From Deltaproteobacteria bacterium (GTDB lineage Bacteria > Myxococcota_A > Polyangia > GCA-2747355 > JADLHG01), in contig JADLHG010000016.1 in the NCBI GenBank assembly GCA_020848905.1, positions 1-64,000 on the forward strand: a DNA stretch of 64,000 nt, given 5' to 3'. The translations under genes and the position numbers were made by a program. The number at the start of each line of letters is the position of its first letter. The first letter of the stretch is position 1. The notes beneath the pieces are model-generated. The model was not told the origin of the DNA and made no database searches. It was given only the letters and a program-made list of their open reading frames with translations. Below, piece after piece: positions 23,740-34,362 of this stretch.

Positions 23740-24858
23740 CTACTTGTGGCGGCGAAGCGTCTTGGCCCGCTGGCGCAGCGTCTCGGCCCGCGCCGCTAGC
23801 CCCCTGGCCAGCTCGTCGAGCTGCTGACTGGCCTTCTTCAGGGCCGCCACGCGGGCCTTGAGGTCCCCGCGGGCGCCGGCTCGCTCCAGCTCGCGGAGGG
23901 TGGCCGGGTCGAGCACGTCTCGCACCGTGACGCCCACCTGCGGCGAGGACCCGACGGCGCTCGGCGCAGCGGTGGCACGCGCCGGTTCCGACGGAGCGCC
24001 GCTGCCGCCTGCGTGACCGCCGGCAGAGGCGCCGCCGCTGAAAGAGCCCGGCGCCGCCGGCGGGGCGGGCGACGCCGCAGCCTCGGGGACGCTGTCGGAG
24101 TTGTTCCCCTTGTCCTCGCCCCGAGTCGTCGCACCGGCCGCAGGGGGGGCCGTAACCTTCTGCCCGCTCGGCGCCTTCGGGGCCGCCGCGCCGCTCGAAT
24201 CCCCGGTGGCCGCTGCGCCCACGATCTTCGGGCGCGCGGTTCGACGAGGGGCGTCCTCGACGAAGGGGTTGTCGTCGGCGGCGCGGCTGTGCCGTTCGAG
24301 GCGCGCCTTGTGCTGGAGCTGGCCGAGCTGCGCCTGCAGACGGCGGAGCTGCTTGCGGACCTTCTCCTCGGAATCCTTGAGCAGGTCGGCTTTCTCCTCG
24401 AGATCCTCGGCGCTGTCGTGGGGGCTCACCTGCCCGCCGGTCACGATGCGCGCGTTCTGGCTGGCCCGCTGCTGCTCCGCGAGGAGAGCCTCTCGACGGC
24501 GGCGCAGCCGGTCGCGTTCCTGCGCATCCGTGGTGCGAGCCGCGGCGAGCACGAGCGCCGACGCGAGCTGTCCTCGGACGGTGCGTAGCTCCCCGTCGAT
24601 GCGGGTCAAGCGTCCAGCGAGCTCCTGGCTCACGCGCAGGGCGGCCTGGAGCTGGTAGTCGCGCTGAAGCCCCGCGGTCTGCGCTTTCAGCCGCGCGATC
24701 CGGCGCCCGTGGTCGGTGAGCGCCGCCTCGAGGCGGGCGCGGTGTCCGCTGAGAAGCTGGTAGCGCTGCTCGAGCTCTCCGGCAGACGGCTCGCTCCACG
24801 CCCGGGACGAACCCAGGAAGAGGAGGAGAGCGAGGAGGCTGGCGGTCAGAGCGCGCAT
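23740..24858 (-). CDS. Secreted coiled-coil protein of unknown function
   Basis: A 372-residue protein with a clear signal peptide (MRALTASLLALLLFLGSSRAWS). It is followed by a long heptad-rich coiled coil at about residues 25-195 (many Arg, Glu, Leu and Gln). A low-complexity Ala/Pro/Ser/Gly linker spans about 200-310, and a short second helical segment lies at the end (LKARVAALKKASQQLDELARG). It probably acts in the periplasm as a structural or scaffold protein. It converges on the barrel gene, with 24 nt between the stops. Composition makes the linker uninformative; no known family is claimed. Confidence 0.7.
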   Translation of the reverse strand: MRALTASLLALLLFLGSSRAWSEPSAGELEQRYQLLSGHRARLEAALTDHGRRIARLKAQTAGLQRDYQLQAALRVSQELAGRLTRIDGELRTVRGQLASALVLAAARTTDAQERDRLRRRREALLAEQQRASQNARIVTGGQVSPHDSAEDLEEKADLLKDSEEKVRKQLRRLQAQLGQLQHKARLERHSRAADDNPFVEDAPRRTARPKIVGAAATGDSSGAAAPKAPSGQKVTAPPAAGATTRGEDKGNNSDSVPEAAASPAPPAAPGSFSGGASAGGHAGGSGAPSEPARATAAPSAVGSSPQVGVTVRDVLDPATLRELERAGARGDLKARVAALKKASQQLDELARGLAARAETLRQRAKTLRRHK

Positions 24859-24959
24859 CGCATGAATTCTACAGCAAGCTACGTGCCACGGCTGCTACCG
24901 GGCTCGGTCGGGACTAACGCCGTAGATCGCCAGCTGATCCGGGTTCGGCCGCGTCGTTG

Positions 24960-24997
24960 GGCCCCCCTCAGAAATTTGAGCCGTGGGGAGGGGGGCC
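24960..24997. repeat. 10-bp inverted repeat between two minus-strand genes
   Basis: GGCCCCCCTC (24960-24969) and GAGGGGGGCC (24988-24997) are exact inverted copies around an 18-nt, partly AT-rich loop. The repeat lies 107 bp past the end of the response-regulator gene and upstream of the coiled-coil gene. No T-run follows on either strand. It could be a transcription end or an operator; nothing decides this. The remainder of 24859-25103 shows nothing recognisable. Confidence 0.4.
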
Positions 24998-25103
24998 TCA
25001 GATTCCCGACGCGGACGATGTGGGATTCACTCGGTGATCTCGGTACGTTGGGGCGGCGGGGTCCACCCGCGCCGCGAGCTTCTCGACGGCAACAAGACAG
25101 GCC

Positions 25104-26477
<1,374 letters not shown>

Positions 26478-26508
26478 GACGTCCTCGCTGGGCGTTTCCG
26501 GATGGAGC

Positions 26509-27933
26509 TCATCCGGCCGGCCGCAGTGTAACGCGAACCCGGGTCCCCTGGCCGACCAGGCTGGCCACGGCGATACCCCCGCCGTGCTGGTCGACGATCT
26601 TCTTGGAGAGGGCCATGCCGAGCCCCGTCCCCTTTTCCCGCGTGGTGAAGAAGGGCGCGAAGATGCGCTCCAGCAGCTCGGGGGCGATCCCGCTGCCGGT
26701 GTCCTCGAGCTCGAGGAACGGGGTGCCGTCGTCGAGGCCGCAGCGCAGCGTGATCGCGCCCCCCTTCGCGGTGGCCTGTATCGCGTTGCGCGCCAGGTTC
26801 AGCACCACCCGACGGAGCTGCTCGCCGTCGCCGATGGCCGGCGTGGAGGGGAGCTCGCGCCTGAGCACGAGGCCGGCGGTCGCGGCGTCCGCCTCCACGA
26901 CCTGCGCGAGCTCCTCGAGGAGCGGGGCAAGGTCGAGCTCCTGCAGGTGGGGTGGGGCCTTTCGCGCGTAGTCCAGGAACTCGCCCACCACGTTTTTCAG
27001 GTAGCCGAGCTCGCGTTCGATCCGCTGGACCATCTCGAGCTGCTCGGGCTTGTCGGCCAGCTCCTCGCGCAGCAGCCCGGCAAAGAGGGCGATGCCGCCG
27101 AGCGGGTTGCGCACCTCGTGGGCGATCCCGGAGAGCATGAGCTGGAGCTGCTGCTCTCGTTCGTGGAGCTGCTGCCGCATCTCGTTCATGGTGCGCGCGA
27201 GAAGCCCCACCTCGTCGCCTCCACGCACGGGGATCTCCCGGTCGAGCTCCCCGGCCCCGATGCGCGTGGCCGCGCCGGCGAGCTCCCGCAGGGGACGGCT
27301 GATGCGCCGGGCGACGAGCACGGTGACGCCCACGAGCACCACGGCGACGACGCCGGCCGAGAGGACGAGGTAGGTGCGCAGGCGGCGAAGGTCGGCGAAG
27401 AAGGCAGCGCTCCCGGCCGCTCCGAGGACGGCCACCACGGTCTGCCCTTCCCGGACCGGGGCGTAGCCCGTCTTGTAGGTGCGTCCGTCGTTGCCTTCGA
27501 AGAGGACCGACGAGGCCGCCTCTCCGCCGAAGACGCGCCGCAGCTCCGACCGATCGGCCTCGGCCTGGTAGTGGCGGTCCCCGATGCGGACGCCCGCCTC
27601 GGTGTCCGTCCGGCTGCGGAGCTCGCGGTCCAGGACGAAGATGCGCGCCACGCCGGTGCGGTCGCGGAGCTGGAGCAGCTTGTGCCGCAGGCGCTGCGCG
27701 GTGCGGCTGTCGTCGTCCCCCGGCGCGAGAAAGGCCACGGACTCGGGGCTCACCTGCGTCGCGGCGGCCTGCGCGATGCCCATCAGCCGCTCGCCGAGCG
27801 CCGCCTCGAGGTAGTGCGCGGTGGCGCGAGAGGCGAGCCACGCGAAGAGCGCGAGGAGGCCGAGAGTGGGGACGAGGTACGCGACGAGGAGGCGGAGGCC
27901 GAGAGAACCTGCTCGGGGCCTCCGGAGCCTCAA
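26509..27933 (-). CDS. Membrane sensor histidine kinase
   Basis: A 474-residue sensor. It has a membrane span at about 13-34, a periplasmic region at 35-187 with no known ligand motif, and a second span at 188-208. A HAMP linker spans 209-262. The H-box ([12 protein letters not shown]) carries phospho-acceptor His272. A catalytic ATPase domain follows with N-box [15 protein letters not shown] and GTGLGMAL. Its start overlaps the end of the small membrane protein gene by 4 nt (ATGA), so translation is probably coupled. It most likely phosphorylates the NtrC-type regulator encoded just downstream. Confidence 0.95.
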   Translation of the reverse strand: MRLRRPRAGSLGLRLLVAYLVPTLGLLALFAWLASRATAHYLEAALGERLMGIAQAAATQVSPESVAFLAPGDDDSRTAQRLRHKLLQLRDRTGVARIFVLDRELRSRTDTEAGVRIGDRHYQAEADRSELRRVFGGEAASSVLFEGNDGRTYKTGYAPVREGQTVVAVLGAAGSAAFFADLRRLRTYLVLSAGVVAVVLVGVTVLVARRISRPLRELAGAATRIGAGELDREIPVRGGDEVGLLARTMNEMRQQLHEREQQLQLMLSGIAHEVRNPLGGIALFAGLLREELADKPEQLEMVQRIERELGYLKNVVGEFLDYARKAPPHLQELDLAPLLEELAQVVEADAATAGLVLRRELPSTPAIGDGEQLRRVVLNLARNAIQATAKGGAITLRCGLDDGTPFLELEDTGSGIAPELLERIFAPFFTTREKGTGLGMALSKKIVDQHGGGIAVASLVGQGTRVRVTLRPAG

Positions 27934-28151
27934 CGGCTAGCGCCCGTGCACTGGTAGAGCCGGTAGGCCACCACCCCTAGCGCGGCCGCGAGCAGGACGT
28001 AGGTGAGCGCGCGGCTGAGGGGGCCTTCCTTCTTCTTGGACCCCGCTCCGACGAGACCCTTGAGCCCGCTGCGGAAGCCGGACATGGTCCCGCTCCCCGA
28101 CGCGGAGTCGCCGCGCTTTCCGGACCGCTTCTTGGATCGCTTGGAGCTCAT
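27930..28151 (-). CDS. Small basic single-span membrane protein
   Basis: A 73-residue protein with a Lys/Arg/Ser-rich N-terminal half (KRSKKRSGKRGDS) and one hydrophobic segment near the end (ALTYVLLAAALGVVAYRLY). It is probably an inner-membrane protein with a cytoplasmic basic tail. It is not a recognised family. Support for being real comes from its place between rpsI (78 nt upstream) and the histidine-kinase gene, which it overlaps by ATGA, and from its sensible topology. It could be an accessory to the sensor kinase; that is inference. Confidence 0.65.
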   Translation of the reverse strand: MSSKRSKKRSGKRGDSASGSGTMSGFRSGLKGLVGAGSKKKEGPLSRALTYVLLAAALGVVAYRLYQCTGASR

Positions 28152-28229
28152 CCCAGGGCACCCCTCGGGCGGCCAGGAGACGTGGAGGCGGCGGGCCGCG
28201 CGGGCCCCCGCCCTCGCGGAGACCGGCGG

Positions 28230-28628
28230 CTAGCGCTTGCTGAACTGGAACCGCTTGCGCGCGCCCGGCTGACCGTACTTCTTGCGCTCCTTGGCGCGGG
28301 AGTCGCGCGTCAGGTAGCCGGCCTTCTTGAGCGTGCCGCGCAGGGCGGCGTCGTACACGAGGAGGGCGCGGCTGATGCCGTGCTTGATCGCGTCCGCCTG
28401 GCCGCTGTGGCCGCCGCCGCAGACGTTCACCCGCACGTCCATCTTCCCCTCGGTCTCCGTCAGGGCGAGCGGCTGCGACATGACCATGCGGTTCGTGACG
28501 CGCGGGAAGTAGTCGTCCATCGGACGGCCGTTGATCATCACCTGACCGGCGCCGGGCGTCATCCACACGCGGGCGACCGCTTCCTTCCGTCGGCCGGTGC
28601 CGTAGTACTCTTGAGCGTTCGTGGCCAT
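28230..28628 (-). CDS. rpsI: 30S ribosomal protein S9
   Basis: S9 is a small-subunit protein whose C-terminal tail reaches the P-site tRNA. The 132-residue product contains [15 protein letters not shown] near the start. [23 protein letters not shown] follows in the middle. The basic end [28 protein letters not shown] has the invariant terminal SKR. It starts one base after the rplM stop, the near-universal rplM-rpsI pair. Confidence 0.98.
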   Translation of the reverse strand: MATNAQEYYGTGRRKEAVARVWMTPGAGQVMINGRPMDDYFPRVTNRMVMSQPLALTETEGKMDVRVNVCGGGHSGQADAIKHGISRALLVYDAALRGTLKKAGYLTRDSRAKERKKYGQPGARKRFQFSKR

Positions 28629-28629
28629 C

Positions 28630-29058
28630 TTAGATCTCCACCGGAGTCGGTTGCTGCGCCTCGTGCGGGTGCCCGGGCGCGGCGTATACCTTGAGCTTCT
28701 TGATCATGGCGCGCCCGAGCGGGTTCTTGGGCAGCATCCCCTTGACCGCCAGCCGAACGAGCTCCCCCGGCTTGTGCGCCAGGAGCTGCTTGGCGGTCCA
28801 GCTCCGCAGTCCGCCCGGGTACTGGCTGTGGTGATAGTAGATCTTGAGGTCCCACTTGCGGCCGGTGAGCTGCACCTTGTCGGCGTTCACCACCACCACG
28901 AAGTCCCCCGTGTCCACATGCGGCGTGAACTCGGGCTTGTGCTTGCCGCGCAGGATGCACGCGATGGCGCTGGCGGCCCGGCCGAGGGTCTTGCCCTGGA
29001 GGTCTACCACCACCCACTTGCGAGTGACCTCGCTCGGTTTGGCGCTGATCGTCTTCAT
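28630..29058 (-). CDS. rplM: 50S ribosomal protein L13
   Basis: L13 is an early-assembly large-subunit protein. The 142-residue product contains [39 protein letters not shown] and the late [22 protein letters not shown], all typical. It is first in a minus-strand operon with rpsI, probably extended to the small membrane protein and two-component genes. A good promoter lies about 50 nt upstream. Confidence 0.98.
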   Translation of the reverse strand: MKTISAKPSEVTRKWVVVDLQGKTLGRAASAIACILRGKHKPEFTPHVDTGDFVVVVNADKVQLTGRKWDLKIYYHHSQYPGGLRSWTAKQLLAHKPGELVRLAVKGMLPKNPLGRAMIKKLKVYAAPGHPHEAQQPTPVEI

Positions 29059-29111
29059 CGATGATTCCTAACTGGTTTTCCCCCAGATTCCCTGGGTCTG
29101 CGAAACGCACT

Positions 29112-29140
29112 TATCTATGATCTGCGGCGGCCGCTGTCAA
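29112..29140 (-). promoter_or_regulatory. rplM-rpsI promoter, sigma70 type
   Basis: On the minus strand, TTGACA (29135-29140) and TAGATA (29112-29117) are 17 bp apart, close to consensus. Transcription would begin near 29105, leaving a leader of about 45 nt before the rplM ATG at 29058. Confidence 0.8.
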
Positions 29141-29269
29141 TCTTTAAGAATAGCCGACGCCTCCGGCGGGGCTCGGGCAGGGCCAGTACCGCCCCCGGCG
29201 GGGCCAATCCTTAGAATTCTTCGGCCGCTACGTCAAGGGGGGACAAGGCGGGGGCGCCTTTGCTAGAAG

Positions 29270-30994
29270 ATGGCGCAGATGCTGGCGCACCTGCGGATCC
29301 TGAACCTGGCCATTATCGAGGGGGTGGAGCTCGAGCTCGGCCCGGGGCTGAACGTCCTGACCGGCGAGACGGGAGCCGGCAAGTCCATCATCGTGGAGGC
29401 GGCGGCGATCCTGCGGGGGGCGCGGGCGAGCGCGGAGATGGTCCGTACCGGCGCCCCCGAGGCCACGGTGGAGGCGCAGTTCGACCTGGCCGGTGCCCCC
29501 GAGGTGCTGAAGGCGCTCGAGACGGCCGGGTTGCCGCTCGACGGCGAGGAGCTCCTGGTGCGCCGGGTGATCTCGGCCTCGGGGCGGGGGCGGATCTACA
29601 TCAATGGGGCGCTCTCCACGGCGGCGGTGCTCTCCGAGGTGACGGCGCGGCTGCTGGACATCAGCGGGCAGCACGAGCAACAGCTCCTCGAGGACCGGGG
29701 GGTTCAGCGGCGACTCCTAGACGCGGCGGGGGTGCCGGAGGGTCTCGTCACGCAGATGGCCGAGGCCTACGGACGGCTCAGCGCGGCGTGGGAGGGCCTC
29801 GCCCGGTTGCAGCTCGACGAACGGCAGCGGGCCGAGCGGGTGGACTACCTGCGGTATCAGGTGGAGGAGCTCGCGGGGGTGGACCCGCGGCTCGGAGAGG
29901 ACGAGGCGCTCGAGGCGGAGCGGCGGCAGCTCGGACGGGCGGGGGAGCTGCTCGAGGCGGCGGCGGGGGGAGAGGCGGCGCTCTACGGTGACGAGGGCTC
30001 GGTGTCGGAGCGGCTCGCCGCGGTGGAGACGCGGCTCGACGAGCTCTCGGCGGTGGACGGTCGACTCGGGGCGCTGGCGGCGCAGCTCCGCGAGGCGCGG
30101 GTCCTCGTGGAGGATGTGGCCCAGGGGCTCGCGCGGTACGCCGGCGCGATCGAGGACGACCCGACCCGGCTCGAGGAGGTCGGGGAGCGACTCGAGGCGC
30201 TGCACCGGCTGAAGCGCAAGTACGGCGGGGAGCTCGCGGAGGTGCTGGCCCGGGGAGAGGCGATGCGCGCCGAGCTCGAGGAGCTCGAGGCCTACGAGGT
30301 GCGGCTGGAGGCGGCGGAAGGGCGGCTCGCGGAGGCGCGGAGCGAGGTGGAGCGCGCGGCGGAGGAGCTGTCGCGCGCGCGACAGGCGGCGGCCGGCGAG
30401 CTTTCAGCGCAGGTGGCGAAGGAGCTTTCGGCGCTCTCCATGAAAGGGGCGCAACTGGCGGTGGAGCTGACGCCGCTCGCTCCGCGCGAGGACACCCCGA
30501 AGGCGATGCTCTTCGACGGGCGGCGCGTCTCGCGGGAGGGGTGGGACCGCGTCGAGCTGCTCGTCGCGGCGAACCCGGGCGAGGCTCCGCGACCGCTGGC
30601 CAAGACCGCGTCGGGGGGCGAGCTCTCGCGCATCATGCTCGCGCTGAAGCAGGTGCTCGGGCGGCACGACCCGGTGCGGAGCTCGATCTACGACGAGGTG
30701 GACGCGGGGGTCGGGGGCGCCGCGGCGGATGCCGTGGGCCGGTCCCTCGCCCGGGTGGCGAAGGCGCGGCAGGTGCTCTGCGTGACGCACCTCCCGCAGG
30801 TAGCGGCCTACGCCGACCGGCACTTCCACGTGGGCAAGGCCAGCCAGAAGGGGCGTACCCGCACGGCGGTGGCGCTGCTCACGCCCGAGGAACGGGTGGA
30901 GGAGCTGGCCCGGATGCTCGGTTCGGCCCGCGTGACGGACCAGGCCCGGGCGAATGCGCGCGCCCTCATCGCGTCGGCGGGGCACGCCGGATGA
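29270..30994 (+). CDS. recN: DNA repair protein RecN
   Basis: RecN is an SMC-like ATPase that holds broken DNA ends for RecA-dependent repair. The 574-residue product has Walker A GETGAGKS at residues 32-39 and a long Glu/Arg/Leu-rich coiled-coil middle. The C-terminal ABC signature (TASGGELSRIMLALK) is followed by Walker B (YDEVDAGVGG) and CVTHLPQVAAYAD. The ATG at 29270 is used; another at 29279 is possible. No LexA-type box was recognised upstream. The gene is divergent from rplM. Confidence 0.95.
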   Translation: MAQMLAHLRILNLAIIEGVELELGPGLNVLTGETGAGKSIIVEAAAILRGARASAEMVRTGAPEATVEAQFDLAGAPEVLKALETAGLPLDGEELLVRRVISASGRGRIYINGALSTAAVLSEVTARLLDISGQHEQQLLEDRGVQRRLLDAAGVPEGLVTQMAEAYGRLSAAWEGLARLQLDERQRAERVDYLRYQVEELAGVDPRLGEDEALEAERRQLGRAGELLEAAAGGEAALYGDEGSVSERLAAVETRLDELSAVDGRLGALAAQLREARVLVEDVAQGLARYAGAIEDDPTRLEEVGERLEALHRLKRKYGGELAEVLARGEAMRAELEELEAYEVRLEAAEGRLAEARSEVERAAEELSRARQAAAGELSAQVAKELSALSMKGAQLAVELTPLAPREDTPKAMLFDGRRVSREGWDRVELLVAANPGEAPRPLAKTASGGELSRIMLALKQVLGRHDPVRSSIYDEVDAGVGGAAADAVGRSLARVAKARQVLCVTHLPQVAAYADRHFHVGKASQKGRTRTAVALLTPEERVEELARMLGSARVTDQARANARALIASAGHAG

Positions 30995-31127
30995 GTCCGG
31001 GTGGGTTGCGTTGGCGCGCTCGGCGACGGATCCGCTCACAAAATTGACACCTTGGGGGACGCGTGATACCAGGGTGAGGCCTCGTCGGGTCTTCCCCGCG
31101 AGCCCATCGAAGGAGCGGACGACCGCA

Positions 31128-32552
31128 GTGCCCCGTCCCACGCTACAAGGTCTCGGACCTTCTCCTCGTCGCCGCCCCCGTCGTCGCGAAAACGTGCGCG
31201 CCAGCCTCCGGCTCGGAGCCCTCTTCGCCGCGCTCGTGGGGATCAACGTCTACGTCTTCTTCTTTCGCGGGGGCACCTCGATCCGCGACGTGATGAAGAC
31301 CTCGGCCATCAAGGGCCAGGCCGTGCAAGCGGGCAAGACCGCCTCGCCCACGGCTTCGCTCGCGAGGGAACTCCCGGTCGATGCGCGGCTCGTCCGCGGA
31401 GGGATGGCCGGGCACCTCGGGCTGGCCGCCGCGCTCGCGCCGCTCGGGCTGGCGCCGGCCGACCAGAGCGCGCTCGTGGCGGCGCTCAAGCGCGAGCTGA
31501 ACCTGCGTGCGCTGCGAGCCGACCAGTCCTTCGAGGCAGCCCTCGACGGGCGCACCGGGGCGCTCTTGCGCTTCAGCTATCGCATCTCGCCGATCTCCTC
31601 GGTGGAGGTCACGCGGTCGCGGGCGGGCGCGCTCCTGGCGCGCAAGCTGGAGTCGAAGCTCGAGGCGAAGACGGTCCGGGTGGGCGGACGCATCGACTCG
31701 TCGCTCAACCGCGCGCTCTCCGAGGCGGGGGAGTCCGGGGCGCTCGTGGCGCGCTTCGTGGAGCTCTTCTCGTGGGACATCAACTGGTACCTGGATCCGC
31801 GCGAGGGGGACGAGGTGCGCGTGGTCGTGGAGAAGCACTACCACCAGGGAAAGCTGCACCGCTACGGCCGGATCCTGGCGGCGGAGTATCGCGGGCGCGC
31901 CGGGCGCTTTCAGGCCTACTGGCACCGCGCGAAGGGGGGCGAAGAGGGCTACTACGACGCCGAGGGGCGCTCGATCCGGCGCTCGTTTCTGAAGACGCCG
32001 CTCGTCTACCGGCGCATCAGCTCGCAGTTCACCAAGCGGCGCTTCCATCCGGTGCTGCATCGCATGAAGGCCCACCAGGGGGTGGACTACGCCGCCGCGC
32101 GCGGAACGCCCGTGTGGGCCGCCTCCGACGGGACGGTGGTGTCGGCCAAGCCGTCGGGCGGCGCGGGCAACATGGTGGTGCTGCGGCACACGAACGGGAT
32201 CGCCACCCTCTACATGCACCTCGACCGCATCGCGCGCGGGCTCAAGCCCGGGATGAAGGTCAAGCAGCGGCAGGTGATCGGCACGGTCGGGATGACGGGA
32301 CTCGCCACGGGGCCGCACCTGCACTACGGCGTGACGCAGGGAGGTCGCTACGTGGATCCGCAGCGCCTGCCGGTGCAGCGCGGCGCGTACCTGCCGGGAG
32401 CGGAGCGGTTGCGCTTTCTGGCGGAGCTCGCGCGACGCCGGGCCGAGCTGGAGCAGGTGGCGATCGCCGCGCCGGGGGCGGGCGGGCCGTCGAAGAACGT
32501 GGCGCAGGGACCCGGGGCGAAGGCCCCCGCCGGTCCGTCGTCGCATCGCTGA
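31128..32552 (+). CDS. M23-family (LytM) murein endopeptidase
   Basis: A 474-residue protein that probably cleaves or remodels peptidoglycan cross-links. A basic N-terminus precedes one hydrophobic segment (LGALFAALVGINVYVFFF, about residues 27-44), a signal anchor or uncleaved signal. A middle region of about 60-290 resembles the LysM/OapA-like domain found before M23 domains. The C-terminal peptidase has zinc ligands in HQGVD (His316, Asp320) and HLH (His397, His399), so it looks active. The start is a GTG at 31128 with AGGAG upstream; the frame runs open further but overlaps recN. Confidence 0.88.
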   Translation: MPRPTLQGLGPSPRRRPRRRENVRASLRLGALFAALVGINVYVFFFRGGTSIRDVMKTSAIKGQAVQAGKTASPTASLARELPVDARLVRGGMAGHLGLAAALAPLGLAPADQSALVAALKRELNLRALRADQSFEAALDGRTGALLRFSYRISPISSVEVTRSRAGALLARKLESKLEAKTVRVGGRIDSSLNRALSEAGESGALVARFVELFSWDINWYLDPREGDEVRVVVEKHYHQGKLHRYGRILAAEYRGRAGRFQAYWHRAKGGEEGYYDAEGRSIRRSFLKTPLVYRRISSQFTKRRFHPVLHRMKAHQGVDYAAARGTPVWAASDGTVVSAKPSGGAGNMVVLRHTNGIATLYMHLDRIARGLKPGMKVKQRQVIGTVGMTGLATGPHLHYGVTQGGRYVDPQRLPVQRGAYLPGAERLRFLAELARRRAELEQVAIAAPGAGGPSKNVAQGPGAKAPAGPSSHR

Positions 32553-32567
32553 CGCGAGCTACGCGCG

Positions 32568-34118
32568 CTACTTTCGCGGCGTGGCGTCCACCTTCGCCTC
32601 GAGGGGATTCGCCGCCGAGGAGCCCTGCGCGACCACCCAGTCGATGACCGGCTGACGCCAGTCGATGGTGGTGTCGTAGCCCGCCGGGTCCTGCCGCTTG
32701 AAGCGGAAGCCGTCCCCTCCGCCGTACATGAAGCTGTTCACGAGGACGCGGTAGGTGTGCGTCGCGTCTAGCTCCTGACCCGTGCTGGTGAGGATGGCTC
32801 GGCCGTGGTCCAGGCGCAGCCCCGAGGTCGCCACGCCGCCGCAGCACGAGAGGTTCTCGAGCACCTGCGCCCCCGTCAGGCGGAGGTCGTAGAGGGTGTT
32901 GTCGAAGGGCATGAGCCCGACGAGCTCGGCGAGGGTGATGTCGCCGGCGTTCACGTCTTGGCGGAGGGCGCCGGTGTTCGAAAGCGCGAGCTCCGCCTGC
33001 GGGTAGGCCCAGCGCCAGGCGTCGGTGACGAGGTTGGGGAGCTGCGCGGTCCGCGTGAGACCGGTCCGGGTATAGCCGATCACCTTGCCCAGCTCGGCCT
33101 CGGTCTTGGTCTGCCAGCCGTCCACGATCGCCTTGACGTCGGCGTCGGGGACGGTGGGGGGGGCGAGCCAGGAGATGAAGCTCGGCAGCTTGATGGAGCT
33201 GTTGGCGATCGTGGTTGCGGCAGCCTTCGTGACGCGCCCCGAGGCGCGCTCGACCGAAAGGGTGACGCGAGCGTAGCGCTTGAAGAAGCTCCCCGGCGCG
33301 ACGAGCCAGGTGTTGCCCACCTTGCGCGCGCCGGTCTCGTGGCAATGCGCGCCGAACATCACCGGGAGCTCGAGGTCCGCGACCTCGGCGGCCAGCTTCT
33401 CGAGGTCCTTCAAGCAGACGTGCGCGAGGACGATGACGACTTGCGCGCCTCTGGACCTTACCTCCGGCACGTAGGTGCGCAGGGCCGGGGCGTAGTCACC
33501 GAAGGAGAGCCCGGCCACGGCCGTGGCCTGGGTCACCTGCGGCGTCTCCTTCAGTGCGAGGCCGACGAGGCCGATCTTCACCCCGTCCGCCTCGAGGATC
33601 GTGTACGGCTCGGCGAAGCCCAGCGGGCCGCCGTCGGCGCGCACCACGTTCGCGGCCAGGAAGGGAAAGTCCGAGGCGGCGCGTCGCGTCTCGAGGACGC
33701 TGCGCCCGAAGTCGAATTCGTGGTTGCCGAGGGCCGCGGCGCGGTAGCCCATCGCGTTCATGACCTCGGCCGTGGACTCCCCCTTGAACCAGGTGGAGAT
33801 GGCGGGGCCGGTCCACATGTCTCCGCCGCTCAGGAGGACCGTGCCGGCGTCCTTCTCGTAGCCCTCCTTCTTCTTCAAGCGGGAGAGCAGCTCGGCCGCG
33901 CCCCCTTCGGTGGCGTTCGAGTTGCTCGTGGGACGGAGCCAGCCGTGCTCGTCGGCGGTGTAGAGGAGCGTCAGCCGCGCGGTGTCGGCGCGGGCCGCGG
34001 AGCGGTCGAGGTCTGCCTCCTCCGGGAGCTCCGCGTCGGGGCCGCTCCAGCCGACGCACCCGCTGGCGCCGAGGGCGGCGACCAGAACGAGCAGCAGCAG
34101 GCGGCGTGGGAGCTTCAT
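32568..34118 (-). CDS. 5'-nucleotidase/2',3'-cyclic phosphodiesterase-type lipoprotein
   Basis: A 516-residue UshA-like enzyme likely to hydrolyse nucleotides outside the cytoplasm. Residues 1-21 form a lipoprotein signal ending LGASGC (lipidated Cys21). The calcineurin-type metallophosphatase domain has metal ligands in YTADEHGW (Asp56, His58), GGD (Asp100) and GNHEFD (Asn132, His133), plus AHCHETG. The C-terminal substrate-binding domain carries ALSNTGALRQDV and the late NSFMYGGGDGF. All metal ligands are present, so activity is expected; the exact substrate is not determined. It converges with the M23 gene with 15 nt between stops. Confidence 0.9.
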   Translation of the reverse strand: MKLPRRLLLLVLVAALGASGCVGWSGPDAELPEEADLDRSAARADTARLTLLYTADEHGWLRPTSNSNATEGGAAELLSRLKKKEGYEKDAGTVLLSGGDMWTGPAISTWFKGESTAEVMNAMGYRAAALGNHEFDFGRSVLETRRAASDFPFLAANVVRADGGPLGFAEPYTILEADGVKIGLVGLALKETPQVTQATAVAGLSFGDYAPALRTYVPEVRSRGAQVVIVLAHVCLKDLEKLAAEVADLELPVMFGAHCHETGARKVGNTWLVAPGSFFKRYARVTLSVERASGRVTKAAATTIANSSIKLPSFISWLAPPTVPDADVKAIVDGWQTKTEAELGKVIGYTRTGLTRTAQLPNLVTDAWRWAYPQAELALSNTGALRQDVNAGDITLAELVGLMPFDNTLYDLRLTGAQVLENLSCCGGVATSGLRLDHGRAILTSTGQELDATHTYRVLVNSFMYGGGDGFRFKRQDPAGYDTTIDWRQPVIDWVVAQGSSAANPLEAKVDATPRK

Positions 34119-34362
34119 CTTTTCGGGGCCTCGCCGCCTGGCTCTTGCAGGGTCCGTGCCGCCGTGGCGCGCCGCCCGGATAGCGCGGATGGGCGTGCAA
34201 GTGCAGCCGGCTTGCGGGTTTGCGGGCGGCCAGCGGGGGGCGGGCTCGGCCGCCGCGGCAAGGCGGGGGGTCGTCCGTCCCCACGAACTGGCCCCCTGGG
34301 CCGCCAGGCGGGGGCAGCCTCGAGTCGCGGGAGGGGGGGACTGGCGAGGGGAGGGCGCGATG

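Noticed and set aside
34291-34315. GC-rich hairpin downstream of the protease gene as a terminator
   Set aside because: The stem needs a bulge and no T-run follows on the minus strand.
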